64,000 nt of DNA from Neobacillus sp. CF12 (GCF_030348765.1 NZ_JAUCEU010000007.1:1110501-1174500); one strand, 5' to 3'. Shown: positions 33,284 to 42,236, numbered from the stretch's first letter. Made by a program: numbers and translations. The notes: generated by a model from the sequence alone, not told the origin.

Positions 33284-33898
33284 ATGAAAAAACTTTTTAC
33301 GTTATTAACTTTGACTGCCACCCTATTATTTGCTTCCCCTGCTTTTGCTTATGAGGTTAAACCTGGTGACACGATGTCAAAAATTGCTAGGGAACATCAA
33401 TTAACACTGCAAGAATTAGCCGATGTAAATCCACAAATTTCGAACCTAAATCTTATTTACATAGGACAAAACATTAATACTATTAAATCCACTATGACCA
33501 ATGTATCAAAAGTAGTAGAGCCAACTAAGAATATCAGTTTCTCTGATTCTGAAATAGATTTGCTCGCTCGATTGGTTAGAGCTGAGGCACAAACGGAACC
33601 TTTAGAGGGGAAAATTGCAGTCGCATGTGTAGTACTGAACAGAGTTGAAAGTCCCCAATTCCCTGACACCATTAAGGAAGTCATTTATGCCCCTGGACAA
33701 TTCCAACCGGTGAAAAATGGTGAAATCAATAAGCCTGCAGATGAGGAAAGTATTCAAGCTGTCAAAGCCGCATTAACTGATCAACGTCAATTAGCGCCAG
33801 GAGCATTATTTTTCTATAATCCTGCTATCGCCACCAGCCGTTGGCTTGATACACGAGCAACCACACTTGTCATTGGACAACATGTCTTTAAAAAATAA
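33284..33898 (+). CDS. Secreted SleB/CwlJ-type cell wall hydrolase with LysM domain
   Basis: The 204-residue protein has a signal peptide (cleavage after about residue 22, PAFA), a LysM domain at residues about 23-66 (YEVKPGDTMSKIAREHQLTL) and a Hydrolase_2 domain at about 85-204. That domain has LLARLVRAEAQTEPLEGKIA (catalytic Glu) and FQPVKNGEINKPAD. This is the architecture of YkvT-like proteins related to the spore cortex-lytic enzyme SleB. It probably cleaves peptidoglycan outside the cell. GGAGG precedes the ATG and a terminator follows the stop. Confidence 0.9.
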   Translation: MKKLFTLLTLTATLLFASPAFAYEVKPGDTMSKIAREHQLTLQELADVNPQISNLNLIYIGQNINTIKSTMTNVSKVVEPTKNISFSDSEIDLLARLVRAEAQTEPLEGKIAVACVVLNRVESPQFPDTIKEVIYAPGQFQPVKNGEINKPADEESIQAVKAALTDQRQLAPGALFFYNPAIATSRWLDTRATTLVIGQHVFKK

Positions 33899-33899
33899 C

Positions 33900-33932
33900 C
33901 AAAAGGACCAGTTTTAAAAACGGTCCTTTCTC
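33900..33932. terminator. Bidirectional terminator
   Basis: AAAGGACC pairs with GGTCCTTT around a 12-nt loop, between convergent genes. Confidence 0.75.
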
Positions 33933-33939
33933 CTAACAC

Positions 33940-35001
33940 TTATTTCTTATTAATTTTTTTCTCATCCTTACCGTAAATCGTTACCTCATATGGATCGTTT
34001 CTTACATCTGCTGTCATTTCATGTGTTTTAATAAATTCAGCAATTTCATTTTCAATTGTTTCTGCTATTTCAATTGCCTCTGGATCCGTAGACTTAAGCG
34101 ATATTCTTACTCCGATTTGTAATGGCAATGGATGGAAGGAGTAAGAAAGCCCTTCTATTTTAAAAGCTTTATTTTCACCTAATCCGTCAAAAATGATATC
34201 GAGAATCCCATTTTGCACCCATCTTAGTTCTTGTTCCCTAGCGGCCATGTCGATACTGGTAATTTTATATTTAAATTTACCATAATCCTTGGTAAGTAAA
34301 TTTAATTGTTCTTTTAGTTCAGCCACTCTTTTTTCCGTTTTTGGCAAGGCAACATAGATAAATTTCTCCTTACTATTTATACGGACTTGAACTGGGAAGG
34401 CTGGATGGTAATTATTTTTCGCAAGCATGTCGATTAGCTTTTCTTCTAACTCAAATGACTTTCTAATATATTCCTTTATCTCTGGAGTAGATTCCATTGC
34501 ATCAGATTGTCGTACTTTTCCTCTTTTTACTTCAATCTCATATTTTCCAAAGTTCTGTGCTACTAATTCACTATTAATGTTTTCGATCACTTCAGTTTTC
34601 ATTGATCGTACTTCATCTTTTGAGCCTACCAACCAAATCTTAATCTCTCTGTCTGGGACTGAAACATTTAAATTACTAATGTCATACTTATTTTGAGTTA
34701 TAACTTCAAATATGACTCCATGTAAGGCATTTGAGTATTCCTTTTGCTTTATAAAATAACTAAAGTAAGGAATCTTTGCTGTAACCTTTGCCATCGCTAA
34801 AGAAACATGGGTTGAACCTATCAACAACAAAAACAATACAATTGCTGCAAAAGTTGAATAGCCCCATCTTTTTATTATGATCTTGCTTCCCTTACTACGA
34901 TTCTCTTCAGGAAGATTTTTTATCGCCTCCATCACTTTTTGCTTGTGCTTATCTTCAAAACGCATATGTAAATTTTTCGGATATTTTAGTTTATCCCTCA
35001 T
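33940..35001 (-). CDS. DUF4030-type membrane protein, likely partner of the adjacent ECF sigma factor
   Basis: The 353-residue protein has a cytoplasmic N-terminus of about 45 residues (HKQKVMEAIKNLPEENRSKG), one membrane helix (residues about 50-70) and a large extracytoplasmic alpha/beta region with repeated strand patterns. It matches what is called DUF4030 in the Bacillus cereus group. Its start overlaps the end of the sigma factor gene by 11 bp, so translation is coupled. The topology and position are those of an anti-sigma factor, but the family is not proven to act so. Confidence 0.75.
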   Translation of the reverse strand: MRDKLKYPKNLHMRFEDKHKQKVMEAIKNLPEENRSKGSKIIIKRWGYSTFAAIVLFLLLIGSTHVSLAMAKVTAKIPYFSYFIKQKEYSNALHGVIFEVITQNKYDISNLNVSVPDREIKIWLVGSKDEVRSMKTEVIENINSELVAQNFGKYEIEVKRGKVRQSDAMESTPEIKEYIRKSFELEEKLIDMLAKNNYHPAFPVQVRINSKEKFIYVALPKTEKRVAELKEQLNLLTKDYGKFKYKITSIDMAAREQELRWVQNGILDIIFDGLGENKAFKIEGLSYSFHPLPLQIGVRISLKSTDPEAIEIAETIENEIAEFIKTHEMTADVRNDPYEVTIYGKDEKKINKK

Positions 35002-35560
35002 AACTATGCCTCTCCTTCAAAGAACTTTGTAATAATTTCTTGGCCCGATGAAGCCTTGTTTTTACCGTATTGGATTTAATACCTAGTAGTTCAGATATTT
35101 CATTAACCGATAATTCTTCATAGTATTGTAGGATTATTACTTCTCTTAATTTAATGGGAAGTGCTAAAACCTGTTCAAAGATAATTTCTTTTTCTTCACC
35201 TTCAAGAATCTCCGACTCAACCGATTGACCCCCAGTTGGAAAAATAGAACGAAAGAAATCTTGATAAAGAATGTTTTTATAAGACCAACTTCTAAAATAA
35301 TCTTTGCATTTATTTACCGTAATACGATAAAGCCAGGTTTTATAGCTAGCCTTATGTTGGAACGTTTCCAAACTTTTATAGCAGCTAATAAATACCTCCT
35401 GTGAAATATCTTCAGCTAATTGTTTTTGTTTAACATACGTGAAAGCAAGCCTTACAACCATGTCCCCATACTCTTCCATCAGCCAGCTAAGTTGGTCTTC
35501 TTTCGTTAACTGATCAAACTGAATAGGTAATGTAGTAGTTTCTATCTTCTTCACAAGCAT
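34991..35560 (-). CDS. ECF-type RNA polymerase sigma factor
   Basis: The protein of about 189 residues has sigma region 2 (MVVRLAFTYVKQKQLAEDISQEVFI ... YKTWLYRITVNKCKDYFR) and region 4 (LREVIILQYYEELSVNEISE, TVKTRLHRAKKLL). The frame opens at 35716, but GAGAGGGG before the ATG at 35560 and the length of related sigma factors fix the start. The overlap with the DUF4030 gene suggests a sigma/anti-sigma pair responding to an envelope signal. The target promoters are unknown. Confidence 0.9.
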   Translation of the reverse strand: MLVKKIETTTLPIQFDQLTKEDQLSWLMEEYGDMVVRLAFTYVKQKQLAEDISQEVFISCYKSLETFQHKASYKTWLYRITVNKCKDYFRSWSYKNILYQDFFRSIFPTGGQSVESEILEGEEKEIIFEQVLALPIKLREVIILQYYEELSVNEISELLGIKSNTVKTRLHRAKKLLQSSLKERHSYEG

Positions 35561-35715
35561 TTCTAACCCCTCTCTTTCTTTCCTAACCTTAGACGAAGCT
35601 ATCCCATAAATGGTTCCGTAAAATTTCATATTCATACAGTATGGATGATTTACTAGCAAATCTCGAATAAAAAAACCTAACATCGTGTCAAAATAGAATG
35701 AAAGGAAGTGCGACA

Positions 35716-36144
35716 ATGGCGAATGAAGTCATTATTGAGGAGTTAAATACATTATTAAGAGGTACCTATATGGGGATACGTTCTTTTGAACACTATATCC
35801 AAAAGGTTGAGGATGAAGAACTAAAGACAGTCTTTCAATCGATGCAGAAGGATGCAAAGTTGAATGCACTGAAACTTGCGGAGCGGATTCAAAATTTAGG
35901 CGGTGTTCCGGCGGACGGTGAAGGTTTCTCAGGCTCGATGCATAGCTTTATGCACAATGCCATGCTCCCTGACGCCCAAACTGAAATCATTAAAGATGCG
36001 TTGAAGGGCTTAAATCAATATGGAGTGGAATATTCTGAGGAACTTGTACGTGGCGATCTTGATTCCGAAAGCAGGCAACTTGCAGAAGATGTTATTGATA
36101 CAAGTCGAAGACAGATTGAGCAGTTACGACATTACCTCCATTAA
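35716..36144 (+). CDS. DUF2383/PA2169-type four-helix (ferritin-like) protein
   Basis: The 142-residue all-helical protein reads MANEVIIEELNTLLRGTYMG with a conserved pattern of Glu and His residues (RSFEHYI, DTSRRQIEQLRHYL), as in the DUF2383 family of ferritin-like bundles. The role is unknown. The frame opens at 35698, but AAGGAAG sits just before the ATG at 35716, so the second start is used. It is divergent from the sigma factor gene; both could share regulatory DNA. Confidence 0.8.
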   Translation: MANEVIIEELNTLLRGTYMGIRSFEHYIQKVEDEELKTVFQSMQKDAKLNALKLAERIQNLGGVPADGEGFSGSMHSFMHNAMLPDAQTEIIKDALKGLNQYGVEYSEELVRGDLDSESRQLAEDVIDTSRRQIEQLRHYLH

Positions 36145-36148
36145 AAAA

Positions 36149-36182
36149 GAAATGACGTGTGCCAACCAGCACACGTCATTTC
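36149..36182. terminator. Bidirectional terminator
   Basis: GAAATGACGTGTG pairs perfectly with CACACGTCATTTC around an 8-nt loop, with T-rich or A-rich flanks, between convergent genes. Confidence 0.85.
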
Positions 36183-36200
36183 CTAAATAGTTTTACTGTA

Positions 36201-36740
36201 TTATTTAATATTTCTAATTTGCGTAAATGGCAGAAACACAAATTCAGGCTTCCCGACAATAGTTTCTTTTTGAATATAGCCTAAACCATTGCGGCTATCC
36301 ATACTGTGGAGTCGGTTATCACCCATAACAAAATAATTATTTTCCGGAACGATTTCGGGTCCAAAGTCACCTGTTAATAGACTCCCCTTTTGTTCCGCCT
36401 GTTTACGATTTTTAGAAAGATAGGATTCCTCGAATTGAACACCATTAATAAAAAGTTGATCCTTCCTCATTTCAATCGTATCTCCTGGTAAAGCGATTAT
36501 TCTTTTCACATAGTTAACGTCAATTCCTTTAATAATGACAATTTCTCCTCTTTTAAAATTGTCGGTTACATTTAATTTATTTACAAAGATTTTTTCATGA
36601 TTATGTAATGTCGGTTCCATCGAAGCACCCTCGACAATGTATGGGGCAAAAATAAATGTTCTAACCACTAGTGTTACTCCTAATGCAATACAAATGGACT
36701 TCGCCCAACTTTTTATTTCATTTATTATATGGTTATTCAT
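36201..36740 (-). CDS. lepB: Type I signal peptidase
   Basis: The 179-residue protein has one N-terminal membrane helix (residues about 15-33), the catalytic Ser40 in VEGASMEPTL and Lys79 in NYVKRIIALPGD, followed by FVMGDNRLHSMDSRNGLG. This is the short Gram-positive SipS/SipT-like form. It removes signal peptides from secreted preproteins on the outer face of the membrane. GGGGAG precedes the ATG. Bacilli usually carry several paralogues, so the essential one may be elsewhere. Confidence 0.95.
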   Translation of the reverse strand: MNNHIINEIKSWAKSICIALGVTLVVRTFIFAPYIVEGASMEPTLHNHEKIFVNKLNVTDNFKRGEIVIIKGIDVNYVKRIIALPGDTIEMRKDQLFINGVQFEESYLSKNRKQAEQKGSLLTGDFGPEIVPENNYFVMGDNRLHSMDSRNGLGYIQKETIVGKPEFVFLPFTQIRNIK

Positions 36741-36848
36741 TTATATTACTCCCCTTTATTGATAGATTTTATTAGACTATTATATGACAGTACTTTCTCT
36801 TCTGCACTGATTTTGACTTAAACTTCCAGATAGTATTTCTTTCTTTCC

Positions 36849-36878
36849 AAAAAAAGAAAAGCCGTCATCATGACAGCT
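36849..36878 (-). terminator. Terminator after the Cys-rich microprotein gene
   Basis: On the minus strand AGCTGTCAT pairs with ATGACGGCT around one unpaired base, with one mismatch, followed by TTTCTTTTTTT. It lies about 40 bp beyond the stop of the small gene. Confidence 0.65.
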
Positions 36879-36916
36879 CCGTTTACCTTTAGGAATAATA
36901 ATTCAGTGATACTATC

Positions 36917-37048
36917 CTAAAACCATATTCTTTTATAATAATCATATTCATAGAGATCTAAATTTTCTTCACACTCTTTTTGCGGGGCACACTCTTCACA
37001 AGGTTCTTCCTGCTTGTTATGTTCACATTGTTCAAATAAAAGTTCCAT
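36917..37048 (-). CDS. Acidic Cys-rich 43-residue microprotein
   Basis: A minus-strand ATG preceded by AGGAGAGGGG opens 43 codons, starting MELLFEQCEHNKQEEPCEEC. Cysteines are at residues 8, 17, 20 and 26, with His10 nearby, and the C-terminal half is rich in Asp, Glu and Tyr (DLYEYDYYKRIWF). The C-x2-C pair plus flanking Cys/His suggests a possible small metal site, which is inference. It has its own terminator and a perfect cre-type palindrome 40 bp upstream of the start. No family is recognised. Confidence 0.6.
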   Translation of the reverse strand: MELLFEQCEHNKQEEPCEECAPQKECEENLDLYEYDYYKRIWF

Positions 37049-37087
37049 GGTTTCGTTCCCCTCTCCTAGTTCTTACTATTATTATAA

Positions 37088-37101
37088 TGTAAACGGTTAC
37101 A
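37088..37101. promoter_or_regulatory. Catabolite-responsive element (CcpA cre) upstream of the Cys-rich microprotein gene
   Basis: TGTAAACGGTTACA matches the cre consensus TGWNANCGNTNWCA at every defined position. On the minus strand a TATAAT-like -10 lies immediately downstream of it, so CcpA bound here would block the promoter. Confidence 0.65.
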
Positions 37102-37186
37102 ATTGTCTCTATTTTTTTTATAAAAAAAGTAGTAATATGAGAAAAATATATCAAAAGAGGGATTAAAGATCCCCCCTTCTGGTTAA

Positions 37187-38011
37187 TTAATTTACCTTAT
37201 AGTAATCCTGTGAATGATAGCTTCTAAATCCGCATGATTCATAGAGCTTTAGCGCATGCGCATTTTTCGCTTCAACCTCTAGAAAAATAGACAAACCTTT
37301 CTCTTCCTGCATTTTTACTACTTTCGATAGTGCTTTTCTGCCGATTCCTTTTCCCTGGAGTTCTGGAAAAACGGAGAATCCATAAATCCACGATTCACCA
37401 TTCATTTCAGAAAGACGCATTTTCCCAGCAATTTCCCCTTCAAATTCTATAATAAGTCTTATGTCTGTATGAAGGTCTTCGTTTTCCTTCTTGTACTGAC
37501 GTGCTTCCTGTTCTTTTAATCCAAAGCACTGGACATCGAGTTGTATTTCCGCTTCCCAATCTTCTTCTGAAGATGATGGTCTAACCATAACTGTATCATC
37601 GACTGCTAACACGGTTTTATGCCATTTCATTTGATATTCTACCATCGACAAGGTGCAGGGGATGTTCTTTAAGAACTCCTTCGCAGATTGGGACTCGGTT
37701 GGAGCATTTAACAAAATGGTCCTCGTTTCACGTTTCTTAGCTTCATCTAGGGCACCTTCTAACAACTTAGAAAATATCCCTTTTCTTCGAAAATCCGGGT
37801 GAACCATACCGCAAATCTCTACTTTATTTCCAAAATAATAGCAGCCTAGATAACCAACAAGGGCACCATCTTCATAATGAAAAAAGTCTTCCTTCCGTTT
37901 TCCAGACCTGGTTTCAAGCATATCAAAATTTAACTTTAACTGAAGACTGCCCTCCTTCTCACAAATTTCCTGAAGCGTTTTTATATCCAACAATTCTTCT
38001 TTCGTCAACAT
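37187..38011 (-). CDS. Tandem-GNAT N-acetyltransferase
   Basis: The 274-residue protein has two GNAT cores. The first has VEICGMVHPDFRRKGIFSKLLE (residues about 64-85), the second has IYGFSVFPELQGKGIGRKALS (residues about 208-228) and ends LKLYESCGFRSYHSQDYY. The second loop is the canonical Q-x-x-G-x-G form and is probably the active one. The substrate is unknown. GGAG precedes the ATG. It is separated from the DUF3231 operon upstream by a terminator. Confidence 0.85.
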   Translation of the reverse strand: MLTKEELLDIKTLQEICEKEGSLQLKLNFDMLETRSGKRKEDFFHYEDGALVGYLGCYYFGNKVEICGMVHPDFRRKGIFSKLLEGALDEAKKRETRTILLNAPTESQSAKEFLKNIPCTLSMVEYQMKWHKTVLAVDDTVMVRPSSSEEDWEAEIQLDVQCFGLKEQEARQYKKENEDLHTDIRLIIEFEGEIAGKMRLSEMNGESWIYGFSVFPELQGKGIGRKALSKVVKMQEEKGLSIFLEVEAKNAHALKLYESCGFRSYHSQDYYKVN

Positions 38012-38103
38012 TCTATACTCTCCTTTTGTTTTAACAACCTCTCCAATATTTTTCTATTTAAGTTCTATTAACACCTTCTTTTTATCCATTTTTTTCATAG
38101 AAA

Positions 38104-38130
38104 AAAGGATAGACTTGAGCTCTATCCTTT
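38104..38130 (-). terminator. Terminator of the CBO0543-DUF3231-DUF3231 operon
   Basis: On the minus strand AAAGGATAGA pairs with TCTATCCTTT around a 7-nt loop and TTTCTAT follows. Confidence 0.8.
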
Positions 38131-38145
38131 TCAAATAATTACCTT

Positions 38146-39183
38146 TTACTTATCATGTTGTTTATTTTCAATGCCTTCCTTGTTGCCTTTGGATAATGCT
38201 CTACGGTCACTTGCTTTTGGCGGTTCTTCCATCCAACCATTTTCAATCATTAGATTGGCACCATCTTCAGCGTATCTGACGAGTTCACTAGTCATCACGA
38301 TATATTTTTCAGCAATGTCCGCTCTAGAGGTAACACTCAAAGCCGTTCCATAAAAGGCAATCGCTATCTGGGTTGAAAGTTGAACTTGATACATCATCCA
38401 TTTATCTGAAAATGGGGATGTTGTGGAGTTGGTAACATGCGATTGCCATGATATCGGTGAATTCAACATCTCTTCACGAAAAATTTTACCAAATGAAGCG
38501 ATATGTTTATTGGATATCTCTTTACCCCTATTTATATATTGTCGCACTTTACTAGATGCCGCTACTTGGCTGAACCCGACCTTTAATGCGACATGCATAT
38601 GCATTTTGTTCATATTAAAGGTAATATCCCCTATTTCAATCCCCGTTAAGGGACGCTTCTCCCCAAACCAGCCCGTTAAAAAACTCTGGTGTTTAATAAA
38701 GTCAATATTTTCAGCAGGGGTAAGGGTCGCTGGCCTTGAATAAAGCCCTTTCGTCAGCATCGTATCAATGGTTTTATCAAAAAGCGCCATGGTTTCCGTA
38801 TTACAGGTCATATAATATTTTCGAAGATCAGCTCGAATAGAGGTACTTAGAGATAAGGAGTAACCGGTCAGCCCTTGTAATGACATTATGTATATATAGT
38901 ACAAATAGAAAGGATCTTGAAATAAGCGCGGGGCATGCGTGTTGACATCTTCCTCTGTAAAACCTTTTGGAATGGGAACACTCTCCCCTCCAAAAAAATC
39001 CTTCACTTTTTGAACATGTTTCACAGAAAGCTCAAGTGATTGTTTGTAAATTTCAATAATTTTCTCATCTACTAAGTGTTCAAGCGCATACCTAATAAAA
39101 CCAATGGACATGGAATCAAACATGTACTGTGTCCATAAACTGGAAACCTCTGGAGCGGTTAGTGAAATTCGAGTTGAATCCAT
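38146..39183 (-). CDS. DUF3231 family protein (paralogue 2)
   Basis: The 345-residue protein has two homologous halves: LTAPEVSSLWTQYMFDSMSI and LTGIEIGDITFNMNKMHMHV open them, and SIRADLRKYYMTC and SRADIAEKYIVMT occupy equivalent places. It ends in NGWMEEPPKASDR plus a polar Lys/Asn tail. Function is not known. It is the last gene of a three-gene operon, 49 bp after paralogue 3, with AAAGGAG before the ATG. It is much closer to paralogue 3 than to paralogue 1 in motif wording. Confidence 0.88.
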   Translation of the reverse strand: MDSTRISLTAPEVSSLWTQYMFDSMSIGFIRYALEHLVDEKIIEIYKQSLELSVKHVQKVKDFFGGESVPIPKGFTEEDVNTHAPRLFQDPFYLYYIYIMSLQGLTGYSLSLSTSIRADLRKYYMTCNTETMALFDKTIDTMLTKGLYSRPATLTPAENIDFIKHQSFLTGWFGEKRPLTGIEIGDITFNMNKMHMHVALKVGFSQVAASSKVRQYINRGKEISNKHIASFGKIFREEMLNSPISWQSHVTNSTTSPFSDKWMMYQVQLSTQIAIAFYGTALSVTSRADIAEKYIVMTSELVRYAEDGANLMIENGWMEEPPKASDRRALSKGNKEGIENKQHDK

Positions 39184-39232
39184 ATCACTTCTCCTTTACA
39201 TTTAAAAGACCTTCCAACATTTAAAATCAAGA

Positions 39233-40270
39233 TTACTTTGAAGACAATTTCTCACGATCTATTGCTTTAGGTGGTTGTTCCATCCAACCGTGTTCAATCA
39301 TGATATTTGCCCCATCTTCTACAAATAAAGAAACCTCGGTAAGTGATTTCATATACATCATACCAATATCTCGTCTCCCATTTACGGCCATAGAATTTGC
39401 AAACGATCGAATCTTGATTGAAAACATATCTACTTTATGAAACACCATTATTCGATCTGAAAAAGGTGAAAAAGTAGAATCCGTAACTAAATGATCAATT
39501 TGAGATGGAAATGGTAAATTATCTTTATGCATTTTATCTTGAAAACGCTGAACTTCTTTGTCCGTAATTTCTTTTCCTTTAATAAAATATTCTCTAACTT
39601 TTTCTTTTTTTGCTACCTGGCTGAAACCAATCAAAAGTGCTTTACTCGTTATGTTATTTTCAATATTATCGTACAAATGTGTAATTTCTAACGCATGTAA
39701 AGGTCGGATATCGCCAAAGAAGCCATTCAAATAGTTTTCCTTTTGGATAAAATCAACTTTTGTAGGCACAGGAATTGTAGGAGCCTTTATGATGTATCCT
39801 TTTTCGAGTAATACATTGTTAATCTGCCCTAATAGAATTGTGGTACAGGTGCTACAGTGGATGAAAAATTCACGTATATCTTCTCTCAACGTCAAAGGAA
39901 TGGCAATCGCATATAAACTGAGTCCAGCTTTAGCAGCATATTTCAAATAATGAACGTAAAATTGGTCTTCAAATAACCTAGGTGCTCCGAGATTAACGTC
40001 CTCTTCTGTAAAACCTATGGGGATTACGGCCTTATCATTCGTTAAAAACTTTTCAATGGTCTTCATAAAATCCACTGTAAGGTTGTATCCATTTTCCAGT
40101 AATATTTTTACATATTCATCTTCTACATTTTTAAGAAAGTAGCTCAAAATCCTGTTAGACATACTATTTCCTAAATATGCAGCCCATAGCTTTCCCAATT
40201 CGATGGCAGTAAATGGCTGATCTGGACTTAATTTATCAGAGCTTATGTTGATCGGTTTGATTAAATCCAT
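39233..40270 (-). CDS. DUF3231 family protein (paralogue 3)
   Basis: The 345-residue protein has the same two-half design: FTAIELGKLWAAYLGNSMSN and LHALEITHLYDNIENNITSK open the halves, and it ends EHGWMEQPPKAIDREKL. A Cys pair in the first half (HCSTCTTI) is not shared with all paralogues. It lies between the CBO0543 gene and paralogue 2, suggesting recent tandem duplication. AAGGGG precedes the ATG at a slightly long distance. Confidence 0.88.
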   Translation of the reverse strand: MDLIKPINISSDKLSPDQPFTAIELGKLWAAYLGNSMSNRILSYFLKNVEDEYVKILLENGYNLTVDFMKTIEKFLTNDKAVIPIGFTEEDVNLGAPRLFEDQFYVHYLKYAAKAGLSLYAIAIPLTLREDIREFFIHCSTCTTILLGQINNVLLEKGYIIKAPTIPVPTKVDFIQKENYLNGFFGDIRPLHALEITHLYDNIENNITSKALLIGFSQVAKKEKVREYFIKGKEITDKEVQRFQDKMHKDNLPFPSQIDHLVTDSTFSPFSDRIMVFHKVDMFSIKIRSFANSMAVNGRRDIGMMYMKSLTEVSLFVEDGANIMIEHGWMEQPPKAIDREKLSSK

Positions 40271-40337
40271 GTTAAATCCCCTTAACCTTAATTTACCTTT
40301 AGTTTTTACATCCTAACAAAATATATTCTATTGCTCT

Positions 40338-40853
40338 TCAATAAATGGGAACTTCAAAGAAAATGACAAAGAATAAAATGATTGGAATGGAGATTAGTAA
40401 AGCTGCAACTTGGTGTTTATAATGTAGAAGCAGCATGGAAAAAATGATCAAATTGAATAAAACTGACCATCCCATCGACCAACCGTGATGATGAGAAACT
40501 AGGTTAAGGTAACGTAAATTTATGTATTCTACCACTGAATATAAAATCACCCAGAAGAGGAGCCACAGGACTACTCTATATGTACCCTTTGGAATATTTC
40601 CGAGATAAATGATAACAGTGGCCGGGTACGCTACAAACATGATTAAAAATGAAACAGCTAGATGATTGGGCAGGAGATTTTGACCAAATATCGTCTCCTT
40701 GTACTCCCACATAAGATAATTTTTGCAGAGAACATTATAAAGCAAATCACCAAACCAAAAGAATAAAATAGTGGAATGGTATTTACTCCATCGCTTCCAG
40801 TCACCCCATTTCAGACCAGCAATAAGAAACAGGCTATTCAATAATAAATGCAC
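40338..40853 (-). CDS. CBO0543 family membrane protein
   Basis: The 171-residue protein has five to six membrane helices and the family features WGDWKRWSKYHSTILFFWFGD, YNVLC...LMWEY and HHGWSMGWSV. The family occurs in spore-forming Firmicutes and has no established function. The start is GTG, with GGAG eight bases upstream. It is the first gene of the operon with two DUF3231 genes, 67 bp ahead of the next. A physical link between this membrane protein and the helical DUF3231 proteins is a reasonable guess only. Confidence 0.8.
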   Translation of the reverse strand: MHLLLNSLFLIAGLKWGDWKRWSKYHSTILFFWFGDLLYNVLCKNYLMWEYKETIFGQNLLPNHLAVSFLIMFVAYPATVIIYLGNIPKGTYRVVLWLLFWVILYSVVEYINLRYLNLVSHHHGWSMGWSVLFNLIIFSMLLLHYKHQVAALLISIPIILFFVIFFEVPIY

Positions 40854-40971
40854 CTTATCAACTCCGTTTTTTCTATCAATAACAAAAAATCATTTCAGTT
40901 TAAATATTATTTACTGGAAATAAACTGGATATTCCATAATTGTGTAAATAAGAATTAGCTTAACAAACGAA

Positions 40972-41004
40972 CAAAAAAGCGCTTCTGCATGTGATAGAAA
41001 CGCT
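40972..41004 (-). terminator. Terminator after the DUF1835-like gene
   Basis: On the minus strand AGCGTTTCT and AGAAGCGCT pair with one mismatch around a 9-nt loop, followed by TTTTTTG. Confidence 0.65.
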
Positions 41005-41060
41005 AGCAACAAACTATTAAACCTTAATAAACTTAGTGTAGGCTTTTGTCCAACGCTCGA

Positions 41061-41738
41061 TTAATTGCTCGTCTTTAATCTTTTAGAACGTTGCGCCCTT
41101 AAAATTTCTAGGTATTGTACATCACCCAATCCATACTCTTTGAAATTTTGTATAAGGGAGTATACAAGTTCTTTTTCCGTCATATTTTGGTGCTTTTTGA
41201 TATACATCGTTAGGTTACTGTCCTCATTAAGATATGTTAAATATAACTCAACTCCCTTCTTTAAGGGTACTAGATGGATCGATTTAGGGAGCGTTTTATG
41301 TATCAATACATCTATAAAAAGTTCATAATATCCCGCTGCCATTAATGTGTACTTACTAATAGGTTCAAACTTTTCTCCAACAATATGAAGGTCAATGGGC
41401 TTACTGTGACCGTTTTTATCGAGCCAAGCAAGAATCGAGAGGATATTGATTTGACAAAACATATCCTCGTCAAACCATAGTTCTATGTGGGTAAAACCTT
41501 TGCTAAGAAGCGGTTTTATCGGATTTATAGTGATTTCAGTATATTGCTCTGGACTTACATGATGAACCTTTGCACGTATCTCGACAAATTCACGTGTGAA
41601 GAGCTTATCTGTTGTGTCCCCAAAACACATTGCTTCGTTAAAGGGAATCATTATTTCACCTTGGAGGAAATTCGTCCTTTTAAAAAAATCGTACATTGCT
41701 TGCCCATTTAATATATGTAATGTTGTTTCATGAACCAT
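41061..41738 (-). CDS. DUF1835-like domain protein
   Basis: The protein begins MVHETTLHILNGQAMYDFFK and continues LQGEIMIPFNEAMCFGDTTD, matching the start of the DUF1835 family (HIxNGDs...Gxi). The middle has an IELWFDEDMFCQINILSILAWL strand-helix, and the C-terminus is helical and basic. The family is uncharacterised. The frame can start at TTG 41774; I prefer the ATG at 41738 because the conserved domain begins there, though its ribosome site is not strong. The product is about 225 residues. Confidence 0.7.
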   Translation of the reverse strand: MVHETTLHILNGQAMYDFFKRTNFLQGEIMIPFNEAMCFGDTTDKLFTREFVEIRAKVHHVSPEQYTEITINPIKPLLSKGFTHIELWFDEDMFCQINILSILAWLDKNGHSKPIDLHIVGEKFEPISKYTLMAAGYYELFIDVLIHKTLPKSIHLVPLKKGVELYLTYLNEDSNLTMYIKKHQNMTEKELVYSLIQNFKEYGLGDVQYLEILRAQRSKRLKTSN

Positions 41739-41822
41739 CGTCACCAAACCTGCCCTTTCTGTCAGACCCCTCAATCCAGCACCTTTTTTCGAGTTATTGT
41801 TCTAATAGTTTCTCCATCACTA

Positions 41823-42236
41823 CTAAGAAAGAAACTTCTCTTTATATATTGGACTAAGTTCACTCCACACATCAAATTTATTTCCGTCAAGGTCATAGAA
41901 AACAAAGTTTCTTCCACTATGTCCACGGTTTTCGATTTCCCCTACTCTAACTTCTTTTTCCTTGAACTCGCTATGAATGGCTTCAAGAGCATTTATTCCA
42001 TTCACTTCAAAAGTGATTGAGAAACACTCATCTCCATAAGTATTATAGAAGTTGGAGTTTTCATCTTTCTTTGCCTTTACAAGAAAGATACTTTGATTGG
42101 CAAAATTAAGTATAGCTTTGTCTTGATCTTTATAGTTTAATACTGCACCTAATTTGGTTACATACCATTCTGACGAAAGTTCTACATTGCTTACTGGTAA
42201 ATAGGTAGTTCCAATTCTAAGTAATTTTTGTTCCAT
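41823..42236 (-). CDS. VOC-family (glyoxalase-like) protein
   Basis: The 137-residue protein contains paired beta-alpha-beta-beta-beta modules with TTYLPVSNVELSSEWYVTKLGA and a final FYDLDGNKFDVWSE segment carrying the conserved Glu. Members bind metals and act as lyases, dioxygenases or antibiotic-binding proteins; no specific role can be assigned. AAGGGG precedes the ATG. It lies upstream of the DUF1835-like gene with an 84-bp gap. Confidence 0.8.
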   Translation of the reverse strand: MEQKLLRIGTTYLPVSNVELSSEWYVTKLGAVLNYKDQDKAILNFANQSIFLVKAKKDENSNFYNTYGDECFSITFEVNGINALEAIHSEFKEKEVRVGEIENRGHSGRNFVFYDLDGNKFDVWSELSPIYKEKFLS

